Origin: a bacterium
Lineage (GTDB): Bacteria; Pseudomonadota; Gammaproteobacteria; Burkholderiales; Burkholderiaceae_C
NCBI GenBank assembly: GCA_030824095.1
Contig: JAVBYK010000352.1
Coordinates: 1 to 9,611, forward strand
DNA: 9,611 nucleotides
Direction: 5' to 3'
The position numbers were made by a program, and so were the translations under genes. Shown one piece after another: positions 1 through 6,412 of this stretch. How positions within the stretch are numbered: the stretch's first letter is position 1; every line of letters begins with the position of its first letter. The notes under the pieces are model-generated. The model did not search any database. It was not told the origin of the DNA and worked only from the letters and a program-made list of their open reading frames with translations.

Positions 1-1
1 C

Positions 2-115
2 TTCATCGACTACGGCCACAAGGGCCATATCAACGCCGACTCCGGCCTGGGCGACTGGCCAGAGGGGCTGGCGCTGCTGCACCAACTAACGGAACAGAAG
101 AAAGAGAACGCATAA
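2..115 (+). CDS. RBBP9/YdeN-family serine hydrolase, C-terminal fragment
   Basis: Only the last 37 codons are in the window; the gene begins upstream. The visible peptide contains GHINADSGLGDWPEG, which matches the C-terminal signature of the RBBP9/YdeN alpha/beta-hydrolase family; the histidine of GHIN is expected to be the catalytic-triad histidine (family knowledge). Members are small cytosolic serine hydrolases of about 180-200 residues with poorly defined bacterial substrates. The TAA stop abuts the ATG of parB with no gap, so the two are almost certainly co-transcribed and probably translationally coupled. From memory, related bacteria place such a hydrolase between parA and parB, so parA would be expected just upstream; that cannot be seen here. 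The family call is fairly firm for so short a piece, the function is not. Confidence 0.75.
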   Translation, partial: FIDYGHKGHINADSGLGDWPEGLALLHQLTEQKKENA

Positions 116-1048
116 ATGGTCACCAAGAAACCCAAGGGCCTGGGGATGGGTCTGGAAGCACTGCTGGGCCCCAAGGTCAAAGACCGGGCGCCGGCCGAAG
201 AGACCGTGGCCAATTCCGGCGTGCCCAGCACACTGGTGCTGGACGACATGGTGGCCGGCCAGTACCAGCCGCGCACCCGCATGGACGAGGGCGCCCTGTA
301 CGAACTGGCCGAGAGCATCAAGGCCCAGGGCATCATGCAGCCGATCCTGGTGCGGCGCCTGGCCAGCGGCGCCAACGCTGGCAAATACGAAATCATCGCC
401 GGCGAGCGCCGCTTCCGCGCCGCCAGGCTGGCCGGCCTGGAATCGGTTCCAGTGCTGGTGCGCGACGTGCCGGACGAGTCCGCCGCGGTCATGGCGCTGA
501 TCGAGAACATGCAGCGCGAGGACCTGAACCCGCTGGAAGAAGCCCATGGCCTGCAGCGCCTGATCAAGGAATTTGGCCTGACCCACGAGACGGCGGCCCA
601 GGCGGTCGGGCGCTCGCGCAGCGCGGCCTCCAACCTGCTGCGCCTCTTGAACCTGGCCGAGCCGGTGCAGACCATGCTGATGGCCGGCGACCTGGACATG
701 GGCCATGCGCGCGCACTGCTGACGCTGGAACGCGGCACGCAGATCACGGCGGCCAACCAGATCGCGGCCAAGAAAATGTCGGTGCGCGAAGCCGAAAGCC
801 TGGTCAAGAAACTCAGTGCCGAATTCGAGCTGGTGGCCACCAAGCCCAAGAAGGAAAAGTCCCGCGACATCAAGCGCGTGGAGGAAGAACTCTCCGACCT
901 GCTAATGGCCCAGGTCGAGATCGTCGTCAAGAAGCGCGTCAAGCGTGCCGGGCGCATGGAGGAAATGGGCGAGGTCGTCATCCAGTTCGGATCGCTGGAC
1001 GAACTCAATGGCCTGATCGAACGCCTGTCGCCCGGCGCAAGCCGCTAG
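116..1048 (+). CDS. parB: Chromosome-partitioning protein ParB
   Basis: Encodes a 310-residue ParB/Spo0J-type DNA-binding CTPase that loads at parS sites near the origin and works with ParA in chromosome segregation. The N-terminus has the chromosomal-ParB motif KGLGMGLEALLG (residues 7-18), which in the family contacts ParA. The ParB/Srx nucleotide-binding core spans about 39-145 and includes GERRFRA (96-102) and ENMQREDLNPLEEA (130-143), the CTP- and clamp-related boxes. A helix-turn-helix lies at about 156-178, and a Lys/Glu-rich linker leads to a C-terminal dimerisation domain (about 255-305). Length is typical. The ATG directly follows the TAA of the upstream hydrolase; a purine-rich stretch (aagaaagaga) precedes it. 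No parS site is present in the window. Context suggests proximity to the replication origin. Confidence 0.96.
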   Translation: MVTKKPKGLGMGLEALLGPKVKDRAPAEETVANSGVPSTLVLDDMVAGQYQPRTRMDEGALYELAESIKAQGIMQPILVRRLASGANAGKYEIIAGERRFRAARLAGLESVPVLVRDVPDESAAVMALIENMQREDLNPLEEAHGLQRLIKEFGLTHETAAQAVGRSRSAASNLLRLLNLAEPVQTMLMAGDLDMGHARALLTLERGTQITAANQIAAKKMSVREAESLVKKLSAEFELVATKPKKEKSRDIKRVEEELSDLLMAQVEIVVKKRVKRAGRMEEMGEVVIQFGSLDELNGLIERLSPGASR

Positions 1049-1072
1049 ACCGACGGGCCAGGCTGGGCTGAA

Positions 1073-1134
1073 TGCTATAAATAAGATAGCTATCAATCCA
1101 ATATCGACGAGGGCTGGAGGCACTTTTTGCGCAT
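1073..1134 (+). repeat. Dispersed Comamonadaceae-type repeat, copy 1
   Basis: A 62-base element starting with the inverted repeat GCTAT (1074-1078) and ATAGC (1086-1090) around a 7-base loop; GATAGCTATC at 1085-1094 is also a perfect palindrome. It continues through ACGAGGGCT (1107-1115), GGAGGC, a T-run and GCGCAT (to 1134). Hand alignment with copy 2 is ungapped, with 44 of 62 identical positions. The GGAGG at 1116-1120 and the TTG at 1127-1129 inside the element form the translation start of the downstream methyltransferase. I recognise this repeat type from Comamonadaceae genomes, without being able to name a published family. Confidence 0.85.
1116..1120 (+). promoter_or_regulatory. Ribosome binding site selecting a TTG start
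   Basis: A consensus GGAGG lies six bases before the TTG at 1127. It decides the start of the methyltransferase, because no ATG or GTG in frame nearby has a comparable site. It lies within repeat copy 1. Confidence 0.75.
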
Positions 1135-1912
1135 AACCATTCTGCCGGGGCTGTTGGCGCGGCTGTCGATCTGGCCGCTGCCGGCGGTCGTCAGCTGGCT
1201 GGCTGCCTGGGGCGTGTTTCGCCTGCTGCTGGCGCAGGACATCGCGCCCGGCACGGCGCTGGGCGCGGCCACCGCGCTGGGCGTGGCCTTGAGCCTGTGG
1301 GGTGACAGCTGGTGGCGTCGCGTGTTCATTGCCGCGGGTTTCCCGTTGTCGCTGGCCCTGAGCTTGCCCAGCCTCGGGTTGGCTGCGCTGCCGGCCTGGG
1401 CCTGGCTGGTGCCACTGTTGTTGTTGTTGGCGGTCTACCCGCTGAATGCCTGGCGCGATGCGCCGTTGTTTCCCACGCCACCGCGTGCGCTGGACGAGTT
1501 GCCACGCTTTGCCATGCTGGGACCCCATGCACGGGTGCTGGATGCTGGCTGCGGTTTGGGGCAGGGCCTGACGGCGCTGCGCCGCGCCTATCCACAAGCC
1601 CAGTTGCACGGGCTGGAAGGCAGCTGGCCGCTGCGCTGGGCGTGCGCGTTGCGCTGCCCCTGGGCCCAGGTGCGCCATGGCGACATCTGGGCGGCGGACT
1701 GGTCGGGCTACGACCTGGTCTACCTGTTCCAGCGCCCGGAAAGCATGCCCCCCGCCGTGGCCAAGGCGCGTGTTGAACTGCGCCCCGGTGCTTGGCTGGT
1801 CAGTCTGGAATTTGAGGCCAGCGCACTGCGGCCAACAGCACAGTTCACCGCACCCGGTGGCAAAATGGTATGGTTGTACCAGGCGCCCTTTGCGGCGCCA
1901 CAAGGAGACTGA
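1127..1912 (+). CDS. Membrane-anchored class I SAM-dependent methyltransferase
   Basis: A 261-residue protein in two parts. The N-terminal ~108 residues are strongly hydrophobic with about three to four predicted membrane segments (roughly 15-36, 42-58, 66-83 and 88-105). The C-terminal part is a compact Rossmann methyltransferase: motif I VLDAGCGLGQG (137-147), an acidic residue at the end of strand 2 (E164 in HGLEGS), and GDIW (185-188) at the motif III position. The substrate cannot be deduced. The start is TTG at 1127, chosen for the GGAGG six bases upstream; both lie in a dispersed repeat. The stop (1910-1912) is two bases before the ATG of the HD-GYP gene, so the two are probably one transcript. 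The catalytic half is short for the fold, lacking a long C-terminal cap, so it may act on a small or membrane-proximal substrate (inference). Confidence 0.78.
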   Translation: MRITILPGLLARLSIWPLPAVVSWLAAWGVFRLLLAQDIAPGTALGAATALGVALSLWGDSWWRRVFIAAGFPLSLALSLPSLGLAALPAWAWLVPLLLLLAVYPLNAWRDAPLFPTPPRALDELPRFAMLGPHARVLDAGCGLGQGLTALRRAYPQAQLHGLEGSWPLRWACALRCPWAQVRHGDIWAADWSGYDLVYLFQRPESMPPAVAKARVELRPGAWLVSLEFEASALRPTAQFTAPGGKMVWLYQAPFAAPQGD

Positions 1913-1914
1913 GC

Positions 1915-2670
1915 ATGCCTTCCGATAACTCCGCAGTCCAAGCCGCTGTGACCGACGCGAACGAAATTCCGCATGCCCGGCAGGTGCTGTTATTGGCCTT
2001 GACCACGCTGGCCGAACAGCGCGAAGCGGATTCCGAAAGCCACATCCTGCGGGTGCAGAATTATGTGCAGACGCTGGCCGAGGCGCTGACCAAACACCCC
2101 AAATTTGCCGAGCTGCTGACGCCGGCCTATATCGACACGCTTTTCTTGAGCGTGCCGCTGTACGACATGGGCTCCATCGGCATTCCCGACCGCATCCTGC
2201 TCAAGCCCGGGCGCCTCACGCCCGACGAGCTGACCATCATGCGCACCCACCCCACCATCGGCCACGCCGCCATCGAGCGTGCCGAGAAGACCCTGGGCCG
2301 ACCCTCGCCCCGCCTGGCTGTGACCAAGGATCTGGTGCTGTGCCACCAGGAGAAGTGGGACGGCAGCGGCTACCCGCGCCAACTGGCCGGTGAGGACATT
2401 CCGGTGGCGGCGCGCATCATGGCCATTGCCGACGTTTATGACGCGCTGATCAGCAGCAAGGTCTACAAGGACGGCGTGCCGCACGACAAGGCGGTGCAGA
2501 TCATCTTCAGCGAGCGCGGGGCCCACTTCGACCCCGACATGGTGGATGCCTTCATCGAGATCCAGGACGAGTTCGCCGCCATCGCCGAGCGCTTTGCCGA
2601 CACCGAAGCCGATATGCAGCACAAGATCGAGTACATGGCCAACGCCATTGCGGAGATCGCCTCGCTGTAA
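1915..2670 (+). CDS. Stand-alone HD-GYP-type protein with degenerate active site
   Basis: A 251-residue protein made almost entirely of an HD-GYP domain, the class of c-di-GMP phosphodiesterases usually fused to receiver or sensor domains. Seen: H43 in READSESHILRV, the HD position as YDMGSIGIPD (83-92), THPTIG (H112), CHQEKWDGSGYP (143-154) with the GYP signature, and IADVYDAL (D173). Compared with canonical HDIGKIGIPD and HHEKWDG, the HD histidine is tyrosine (Y83), the following lysine is serine (S87) and the second histidine of HHE is glutamine (Q145). Two expected metal ligands are therefore missing, so it may bind c-di-GMP without hydrolysing it, or be inactive (inference). The ATG at 1915 is chosen because AAGGAGA (1902-1908) is six bases upstream. 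It follows the methyltransferase stop by two bases. Confidence 0.85.
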   Translation: MPSDNSAVQAAVTDANEIPHARQVLLLALTTLAEQREADSESHILRVQNYVQTLAEALTKHPKFAELLTPAYIDTLFLSVPLYDMGSIGIPDRILLKPGRLTPDELTIMRTHPTIGHAAIERAEKTLGRPSPRLAVTKDLVLCHQEKWDGSGYPRQLAGEDIPVAARIMAIADVYDALISSKVYKDGVPHDKAVQIIFSERGAHFDPDMVDAFIEIQDEFAAIAERFADTEADMQHKIEYMANAIAEIASL

Positions 2671-2678
2671 GGCCGCTC

Positions 2679-2699
2679 TGGCGCCAGCGTTATGCGCCA
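2679..2699. terminator. Hairpin between convergent genes, possible weak terminator
   Basis: TGGCGC (2679-2684) and GCGCCA (2694-2699) form a six-base stem with a nine-base loop, just after the HD-GYP stop and in front of the convergent FAD-dehydrogenase gene. There is no clear T-run on either side, so it would be at best a weak or Rho-assisted terminator. Its right arm overlaps the tail of repeat copy 2. Confidence 0.3.
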
Positions 2700-2753
2700 A
2701 ATTGGCCTCTAGCCCTCGTGGAATATAGTTATTCAGCTATCGAATTTATAGCG
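2692..2753 (-). repeat. Dispersed Comamonadaceae-type repeat, copy 2
   Basis: On the minus strand this reads from GCTAT-N7-ATAGC (plus coordinates 2736-2752) through a spacer, ACGAGGGCT, AGAGGC and GGCGCAT. The alignment with copy 1 is ungapped over 62 bases (44 identical). The 5' end of the element overlaps the 3' end of the FAD-dehydrogenase gene: the TAA within CTATAA is that gene's stop codon. The element is followed by no gene in its own orientation. Confidence 0.82.
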
Positions 2754-4170
2754 AAAAAATCTTCCCCGGGTTCAGGATGTTCTGCGGGTCCAGCGCGCGC
2801 TTGATGGCGCGCATCATGTCCACGGCGCCGCTGCCGGTTTCGGCCACCAGGAACTCCATCTTGTGCAGACCCACGCCGTGCTCACCGGTGCAGGTGCCGC
2901 CCAAGGCCAGCGCACGCTGCACCAGCTGGTGGTTCAGACGCTCGGCGGTTTCGCGCTCGGCCGGCACGTTGGGGTCGATCAGATAGCCCATATGGAAGTT
3001 GCCGTCGCCCACGTGGCCGACCAGGAAGTAGGGGATGCCTGCCTGCTGTGCCTCGGTCACCGAGTCCAAGAGCGCATCCGCCAGGCGCGAGATCGGCACG
3101 CAGGTGTCGGTGGTGATGGCCTTGCAGCCGGGGCGCGACTGCACACCGGCAAAGTAGGCGTTGTGCCGCGCGGTCCACAGCCGGGTGCGCTCCTCGGGCG
3201 TAGCTGCCCACTCGAACGCATTGCCGTTGTTTTCCGCGGCAATCGCCTGCACCAGTTCCACCTGCTCGTTGACGCCGGCCGGGGATCCGTGGAATTCCAT
3301 CAGCAGCATGGCGCTCTCGGGCAGGCTCAGTTTGGAATGCTGGTTGACCACCTTCACGGTGGTCGAGTCCAGCAGCTCGCAGCGCGCAATCGGAACGCCG
3401 AGCTGGATGATCTGGATCGTGGTGTTGACCGCATCGGCCAGCGACGCAAAGGAGCAGGTGGCCGCCATCACGGCTTCCGGCAGCGGATACAGCTTGACGG
3501 TGACCTCGGTGATCACGCCCAGCGTGCCCTCGCTGCCCACCATCAGGCGGGTCAGATCGTAGCCAGCGGATGATTTCTTGGCATGCGTGCCGGTGCGGAT
3601 GACCTCGCCGCTGGCGGTGACCACTTCCAGTGCCAGCACGTTCTCGCGCATGGTGCCGTAGCGCACGGCGTTGGTGCCGCTGGCGCGGGTGGCGGTCATG
3701 CCGCCGATGGTGGCATCGGCTCCCGGGTCGATGGGGAAGAACAGGCCGGTGGACTTGACCGCGGTGTTGAGCTGGGTGCGCGTCACGCCCGGTTGCACGG
3801 TGACGGTCAGGTCTTCGGCGTTGATAGCCAGCACCTGGTTCATTTGGCTCACATCCAGGCTGATGCCGCCTTCGACGGCCAGCAGATGGCCCTCCAGCGA
3901 GGTGCCGACACCAAACGGGATGATGGGCACGCGGTGTTCTGCAGCGAGCTGGACGACGAACGCCACCTCGTCGGTGCTCTGCGCAAAGACCACCGCGCCG
4001 GGCGGCGGCACGTCGAACGAGGACTCGTCGCGCCCGTGCTGCTCGCGCACCACCTGCGCCGTGGAGCAGCGCGTGCCCAGGCGGGCCTGCAGCGCCGCAA
4101 TCAGTGCCGGAGGCACGGGCCGTTGGTTCACGGTGGGCAGCAAATGCAGGGGGGCAGTAGGGGCATTCAT
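2746..4170 (-). CDS. FAD-linked 2-hydroxyacid dehydrogenase (GlcD / D-lactate dehydrogenase type)
   Basis: A 474-residue flavoprotein of the VAO/PCMH family that oxidises a 2-hydroxyacid such as D-lactate or glycolate to the 2-oxoacid, passing electrons to the respiratory chain or an acceptor protein. Seen: FAD-pyrophosphate loop PFGVGTSLEG (85-94), a second FAD contact region around 147-168, GSEGTLGVI (212-220), and a C-terminal FAD-oxidase domain with HVGDGNFH (386-393, metal/substrate histidines), GEHGVGLHK (429-437) and NPGK (467-470). Length is normal. A single-subunit DLD-like enzyme is more likely than GlcD of a GlcDEF complex, since no glcE or glcF lies beside it. The ATG at 4170 has no strong Shine-Dalgarno. 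The last two codons and the stop overlap repeat copy 2. Exact substrate not determined. Confidence 0.9.
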   Translation of the reverse strand: MNAPTAPLHLLPTVNQRPVPPALIAALQARLGTRCSTAQVVREQHGRDESSFDVPPPGAVVFAQSTDEVAFVVQLAAEHRVPIIPFGVGTSLEGHLLAVEGGISLDVSQMNQVLAINAEDLTVTVQPGVTRTQLNTAVKSTGLFFPIDPGADATIGGMTATRASGTNAVRYGTMRENVLALEVVTASGEVIRTGTHAKKSSAGYDLTRLMVGSEGTLGVITEVTVKLYPLPEAVMAATCSFASLADAVNTTIQIIQLGVPIARCELLDSTTVKVVNQHSKLSLPESAMLLMEFHGSPAGVNEQVELVQAIAAENNGNAFEWAATPEERTRLWTARHNAYFAGVQSRPGCKAITTDTCVPISRLADALLDSVTEAQQAGIPYFLVGHVGDGNFHMGYLIDPNVPAERETAERLNHQLVQRALALGGTCTGEHGVGLHKMEFLVAETGSGAVDMMRAIKRALDPQNILNPGKIFSL

Positions 4171-4221
4171 TTGACCAGTTTACGATAGGGGCACCTTTTT
4201 TGTGCTTTCATGGAGCTGACT

Positions 4222-4800
4222 ATGGGCCTACGCCTCTCGCAAATCGCCACCCGCACCGGGGACAGTGGCACCACCGGCCTGGGGGACAACACCCGGGTCT
4301 CCAAGAACAGCCTGCGCGTGCACGCCATGGGCGACGTGGACGAACTCAACTCCCACATCGGCCTGCTGCTGTGCGAAGACATGCCCGGCTCGGTGCGTTC
4401 GTTGCTGGTGGAAATCCAGCACCAGCTGTTCAACCTGGGTGGCGAGTTGTCCATCCCCGGTTTCGAGTTGCTCAAACCCGAAGCGGTGCTGACGCTGGAC
4501 CAGGCGCTGGCCGACTACAACGCCGACCTGCCGCGCCTGCAGGAGTTCATTCTGCCGGCCGGCACCCGTGCCGCATCGCAGGCCCATGTGTGCCGCACGG
4601 TGGCACGCCGGGCCGAACGTTCCGTGGTGGCCCTGGGCAACGAGGAGGCGCTGAAGGACACGCCGCGCCACTATCTCAATCGCCTGTCGGACCTGATGTT
4701 CGTGCTGTCGCGCGTGCTGAACCGGTTCCGCACCGATGGCACGGTGGGCGACGATGTGTACTGGAAGAGCGAGAAGATGGCCAAGGCGGCGGCGGAGTAG
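4222..4800 (+). CDS. PduO-type cob(I)alamin adenosyltransferase
   Basis: A 192-residue PduO/MMAB-type ATP:corrinoid adenosyltransferase that transfers the adenosyl group of ATP to cob(I)alamin, making coenzyme B12 for enzymes such as methylmalonyl-CoA mutase. Motifs: TRTGDSGTTGLGDNTRVSK near the N-terminus (residues 10-28, ATP-binding), VDELNSHIG (39-47), CRTVARRAERSVV (124-136) and YLNRLSDLMFVLSRVLNR (151-168), carrying the conserved arginines and asparagine of the active site. Length is typical. ATG at 4222 is preferred to the in-frame ATG at 4210, because GGAG (4212-4215) sits six bases before it and homologues begin with a short MG-R-L sequence. It is divergent from the FAD dehydrogenase, with 51 bases between the starts. 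Confidence 0.93.
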   Translation: MGLRLSQIATRTGDSGTTGLGDNTRVSKNSLRVHAMGDVDELNSHIGLLLCEDMPGSVRSLLVEIQHQLFNLGGELSIPGFELLKPEAVLTLDQALADYNADLPRLQEFILPAGTRAASQAHVCRTVARRAERSVVALGNEEALKDTPRHYLNRLSDLMFVLSRVLNRFRTDGTVGDDVYWKSEKMAKAAAE

Positions 4801-4801
4801 G

Positions 4802-5122
4802 GTAGAAGACGCGGCTGGTCTACGGTGCGTATGCCGGAAACTGCTCACACCGTTAATTCGGCAATTGCTGATCAGCCTGCTTGAAAAGCTGCTTGAAAAG
4901 CTGCTTGAAGTCCTTGGGCTTGCTAACACCTGCGATGAGACTCTTGAAGCAATGGACTGCCTTTTCACCGTGCTCAAGGAGCTACGAGCCGTGGTCTGCC
5001 AGCTCATGCTAGTGGGGTTCAGGGCAACCACCGAAGCAAGGAGATGTTCGTCGTCACATACTGTGTCCAGTCCATCACCCAAGGCAACGATCCGCTCGTG
5101 GTCAACGAAGTATTCAAACTGA
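4802..5122 (+). other. Unassigned leucine-rich open frame, possibly the 5' part of a broken gene
   Basis: After the adenosyltransferase stop no known gene is recognisable. One frame stays open to a TGA at 5120-5122 and reads as a plausible amphipathic, leucine-rich segment up to about 5030 (RQLLISLLEKLLEKLLEVLG, then further Leu/Val/Cys-rich helix). Part of it is a tandem 12-base repeat (4877-4910) coding for LLEK-LLEK-LLEV. Beyond about 5035 this frame turns into serine/basic low-complexity sequence, while the -1 frame (5044-5226) takes on protein-like composition. This is the pattern expected if one ancestral gene carries a frameshift near 5030-5045. There is no convincing start codon or Shine-Dalgarno in this frame; candidates are TTG 4865 and ATG 4952. 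It may also simply be non-coding. Confidence 0.3.
4877..4910 (+). repeat. Tandem 12-base repeat, about 2.8 units
   Basis: CTGCTTGAAAAG occurs at 4877-4888 and 4889-4900, followed by the partial unit CTGCTTGAAG (4901-4910). The unit is a multiple of three and in one frame encodes repeated LLEK, a short amphipathic heptad-like stretch. Confidence 0.85.
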
Positions 5123-5226
5123 AAATTCCTCGTTTGGCTCTTTTAAGTGACACTGCGAAAATCTGGATTCATGCCTACTGGGTGCAACCTGTAGATGATT
5201 TCCACAAGATTGCTAAAGGTTTGTAG
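5044..5226 (+). CDS. Small hypothetical protein upstream of and coupled to the DUF3800-like gene
   Basis: A 60-residue reading frame of unknown family, rich in aromatic and hydrophobic residues (it ends KIWIHAYWVQPVDDFHKIAKGL). No motif identifies it. Its TAG stop (5224-5226) overlaps the GTG start of the next gene by one base, a classic translational-coupling arrangement and the best evidence that it is translated. The ATG at 5044 is doubtful: AAGGAG (5038-5043) directly abuts it, too close to act as a normal Shine-Dalgarno. The true N-terminus may lie further upstream, in the other frame, if a frameshift has broken the gene. Base composition is lower in GC than the flanking housekeeping genes. 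Confidence 0.4.
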   Translation: MFVVTYCVQSITQGNDPLVVNEVFKLKIPRLALLSDTAKIWIHAYWVQPVDDFHKIAKGL

Positions 5227-6392
5227 TGAGTGAAGAGCAGCCAAATCCCATCATTCTGAATGTGGAGGAACTCAGAGCACCACACATGCTCTTAAACATC
5301 TTTGCAGGACAACCCCTTTACGGGCTGGACGAAGAATATGCTTTCTTTTACGACGAAACCAATAACATCCGCAAGTTCTGGATCAGGGATGTTGGGTTCA
5401 ACGAGCAACCCAAAAACTTTGTCTTGGGTGGGATCGTCCACAAAAAGTCCGAGCCGTTAACCGGACTTGATGATCTGGTCAAGTCGCTGCACATTCAGAA
5501 ATCCGCTAAGGAAATCAAGTTCAATCAGCTTGCCACGGGTAGCTATCTCGGCGTGCTGAATTCCAAGAAAATAAAGACGCTTTTGGAGTGGCTGATTGCC
5601 AAAGAGGTTTTCATCCACTACAGCAACTTCAATATCCTCTATTGGTCACTGGTGGACATTGTGGATTCGCTCTGGGACGAGCCTGAGCTGCGCGAGTACA
5701 TGCCGTATGTCATGCATATCAAGAGCGAGCTATTCAACCTCGCTAATACAGACTTAGATCGGTTGGTGCCAATTCTTAAAAGATATCGATTTCCAAATGT
5801 CCAGCGAAATGCAAGCGCTGCGTTCATGACTGAATTTTCTGATCTTCTTGAATCAGTTTCCAAGAAGCCGCAGTCTGACATCAGCGAACTGGTTATATAC
5901 ATGGTTCGCAAAGCGGCAAACCTTCCAGAGTTGCCCTTCATTATGGACAACGAGGATGATGTGCTTATTGATAGCTTCGACAGTCAATTTCTACGACCCT
6001 TGTACATCTACCCAACAAGTTCTCATACCTTTGACAACGAAACCGAAGTCCAGGAGGCACTGGGAAATACTCAGGTTGAATACAAGGGAAGGTTCGTAGA
6101 ATATTCCTTCGTGGACTCGCAAGATTGCATAGAGATTCAATTGTCGGATGGCATCTGTGGATTGCTGGGTAACCACTTCAATTTCTTGGAGGAGCATTCC
6201 ATTAAGGAGTTGATTGAGATTAAGAAAAAACTTAATCCTGTCCAACGTCAGACGCTCTCATTGCTCAAAAAACTCATAGACATCTCCGACGCTCAAAGCA
6301 ATGGATTCATGCACCGAATCACGCCGATGGGCAGTGACTTCAAGAATGGCTATTTCTTACATGACCGCCCATTGCCCGATCGTCTGATTTGA
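5226..6392 (+). CDS. DUF3800-like protein, putative RNase H-fold nuclease
   Basis: A 388-residue protein. Pattern resemblance to DUF3800: an N-terminal acidic strand YAFFYDETNN (38-47) followed by FVLGGIV (65-71), EIKF (96-99), and a C-terminal block SFVDSQDCIEIQLSDGICGLL (294-314) that resembles the family's D-S...QLAD..AG motif. From memory, DUF3800 is thought to have an RNase H-like fold with these acidic residues forming a metal site, and often occurs in accessory or defence-like loci; its activity is not established. Start is GTG at 5226, six bases after AAAGG (5215-5219) and overlapping the previous stop by one base. The middle (about 130-290) is longer than in minimal DUF3800 proteins and unrecognised. 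Codon use and AT content differ from neighbours, suggesting horizontal acquisition. Family assignment is moderate, function unknown. Confidence 0.62.
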   Translation: MSEEQPNPIILNVEELRAPHMLLNIFAGQPLYGLDEEYAFFYDETNNIRKFWIRDVGFNEQPKNFVLGGIVHKKSEPLTGLDDLVKSLHIQKSAKEIKFNQLATGSYLGVLNSKKIKTLLEWLIAKEVFIHYSNFNILYWSLVDIVDSLWDEPELREYMPYVMHIKSELFNLANTDLDRLVPILKRYRFPNVQRNASAAFMTEFSDLLESVSKKPQSDISELVIYMVRKAANLPELPFIMDNEDDVLIDSFDSQFLRPLYIYPTSSHTFDNETEVQEALGNTQVEYKGRFVEYSFVDSQDCIEIQLSDGICGLLGNHFNFLEEHSIKELIEIKKKLNPVQRQTLSLLKKLIDISDAQSNGFMHRITPMGSDFKNGYFLHDRPLPDRLI

Positions 6393-6396
6393 CATT

Positions 6397-6412
6397 GCCA
6401 TGAGGGTATGGC
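6397..6412 (+). terminator. Small hairpin after the DUF3800-like gene
   Basis: GCCAT (6397-6401) and ATGGC (6408-6412) form a five-base stem with a six-base loop five bases after the stop codon, followed by CTTTTCC. It could be a weak terminator for the DUF3800 unit, but the stem is short. Confidence 0.25.

Noticed and set aside
3818..3829. GATAGCC in the FAD-dehydrogenase gene as another repeat copy
   Set aside because: It is explained by Ala-Ile codons and lacks both the stem partner and the tail.
4171..4200. TTGACC as a -35 element for the adenosyltransferase
   Set aside because: No acceptable -10 at 16-18 bases; the position is occupied by a T-run.
4228..5082. Long minus-strand open frame opposite the adenosyltransferase
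   Set aside because: It is a shadow of a high-GC gene, with Ser/His/Arg-biased composition and no domain; the plus-strand gene is clear.
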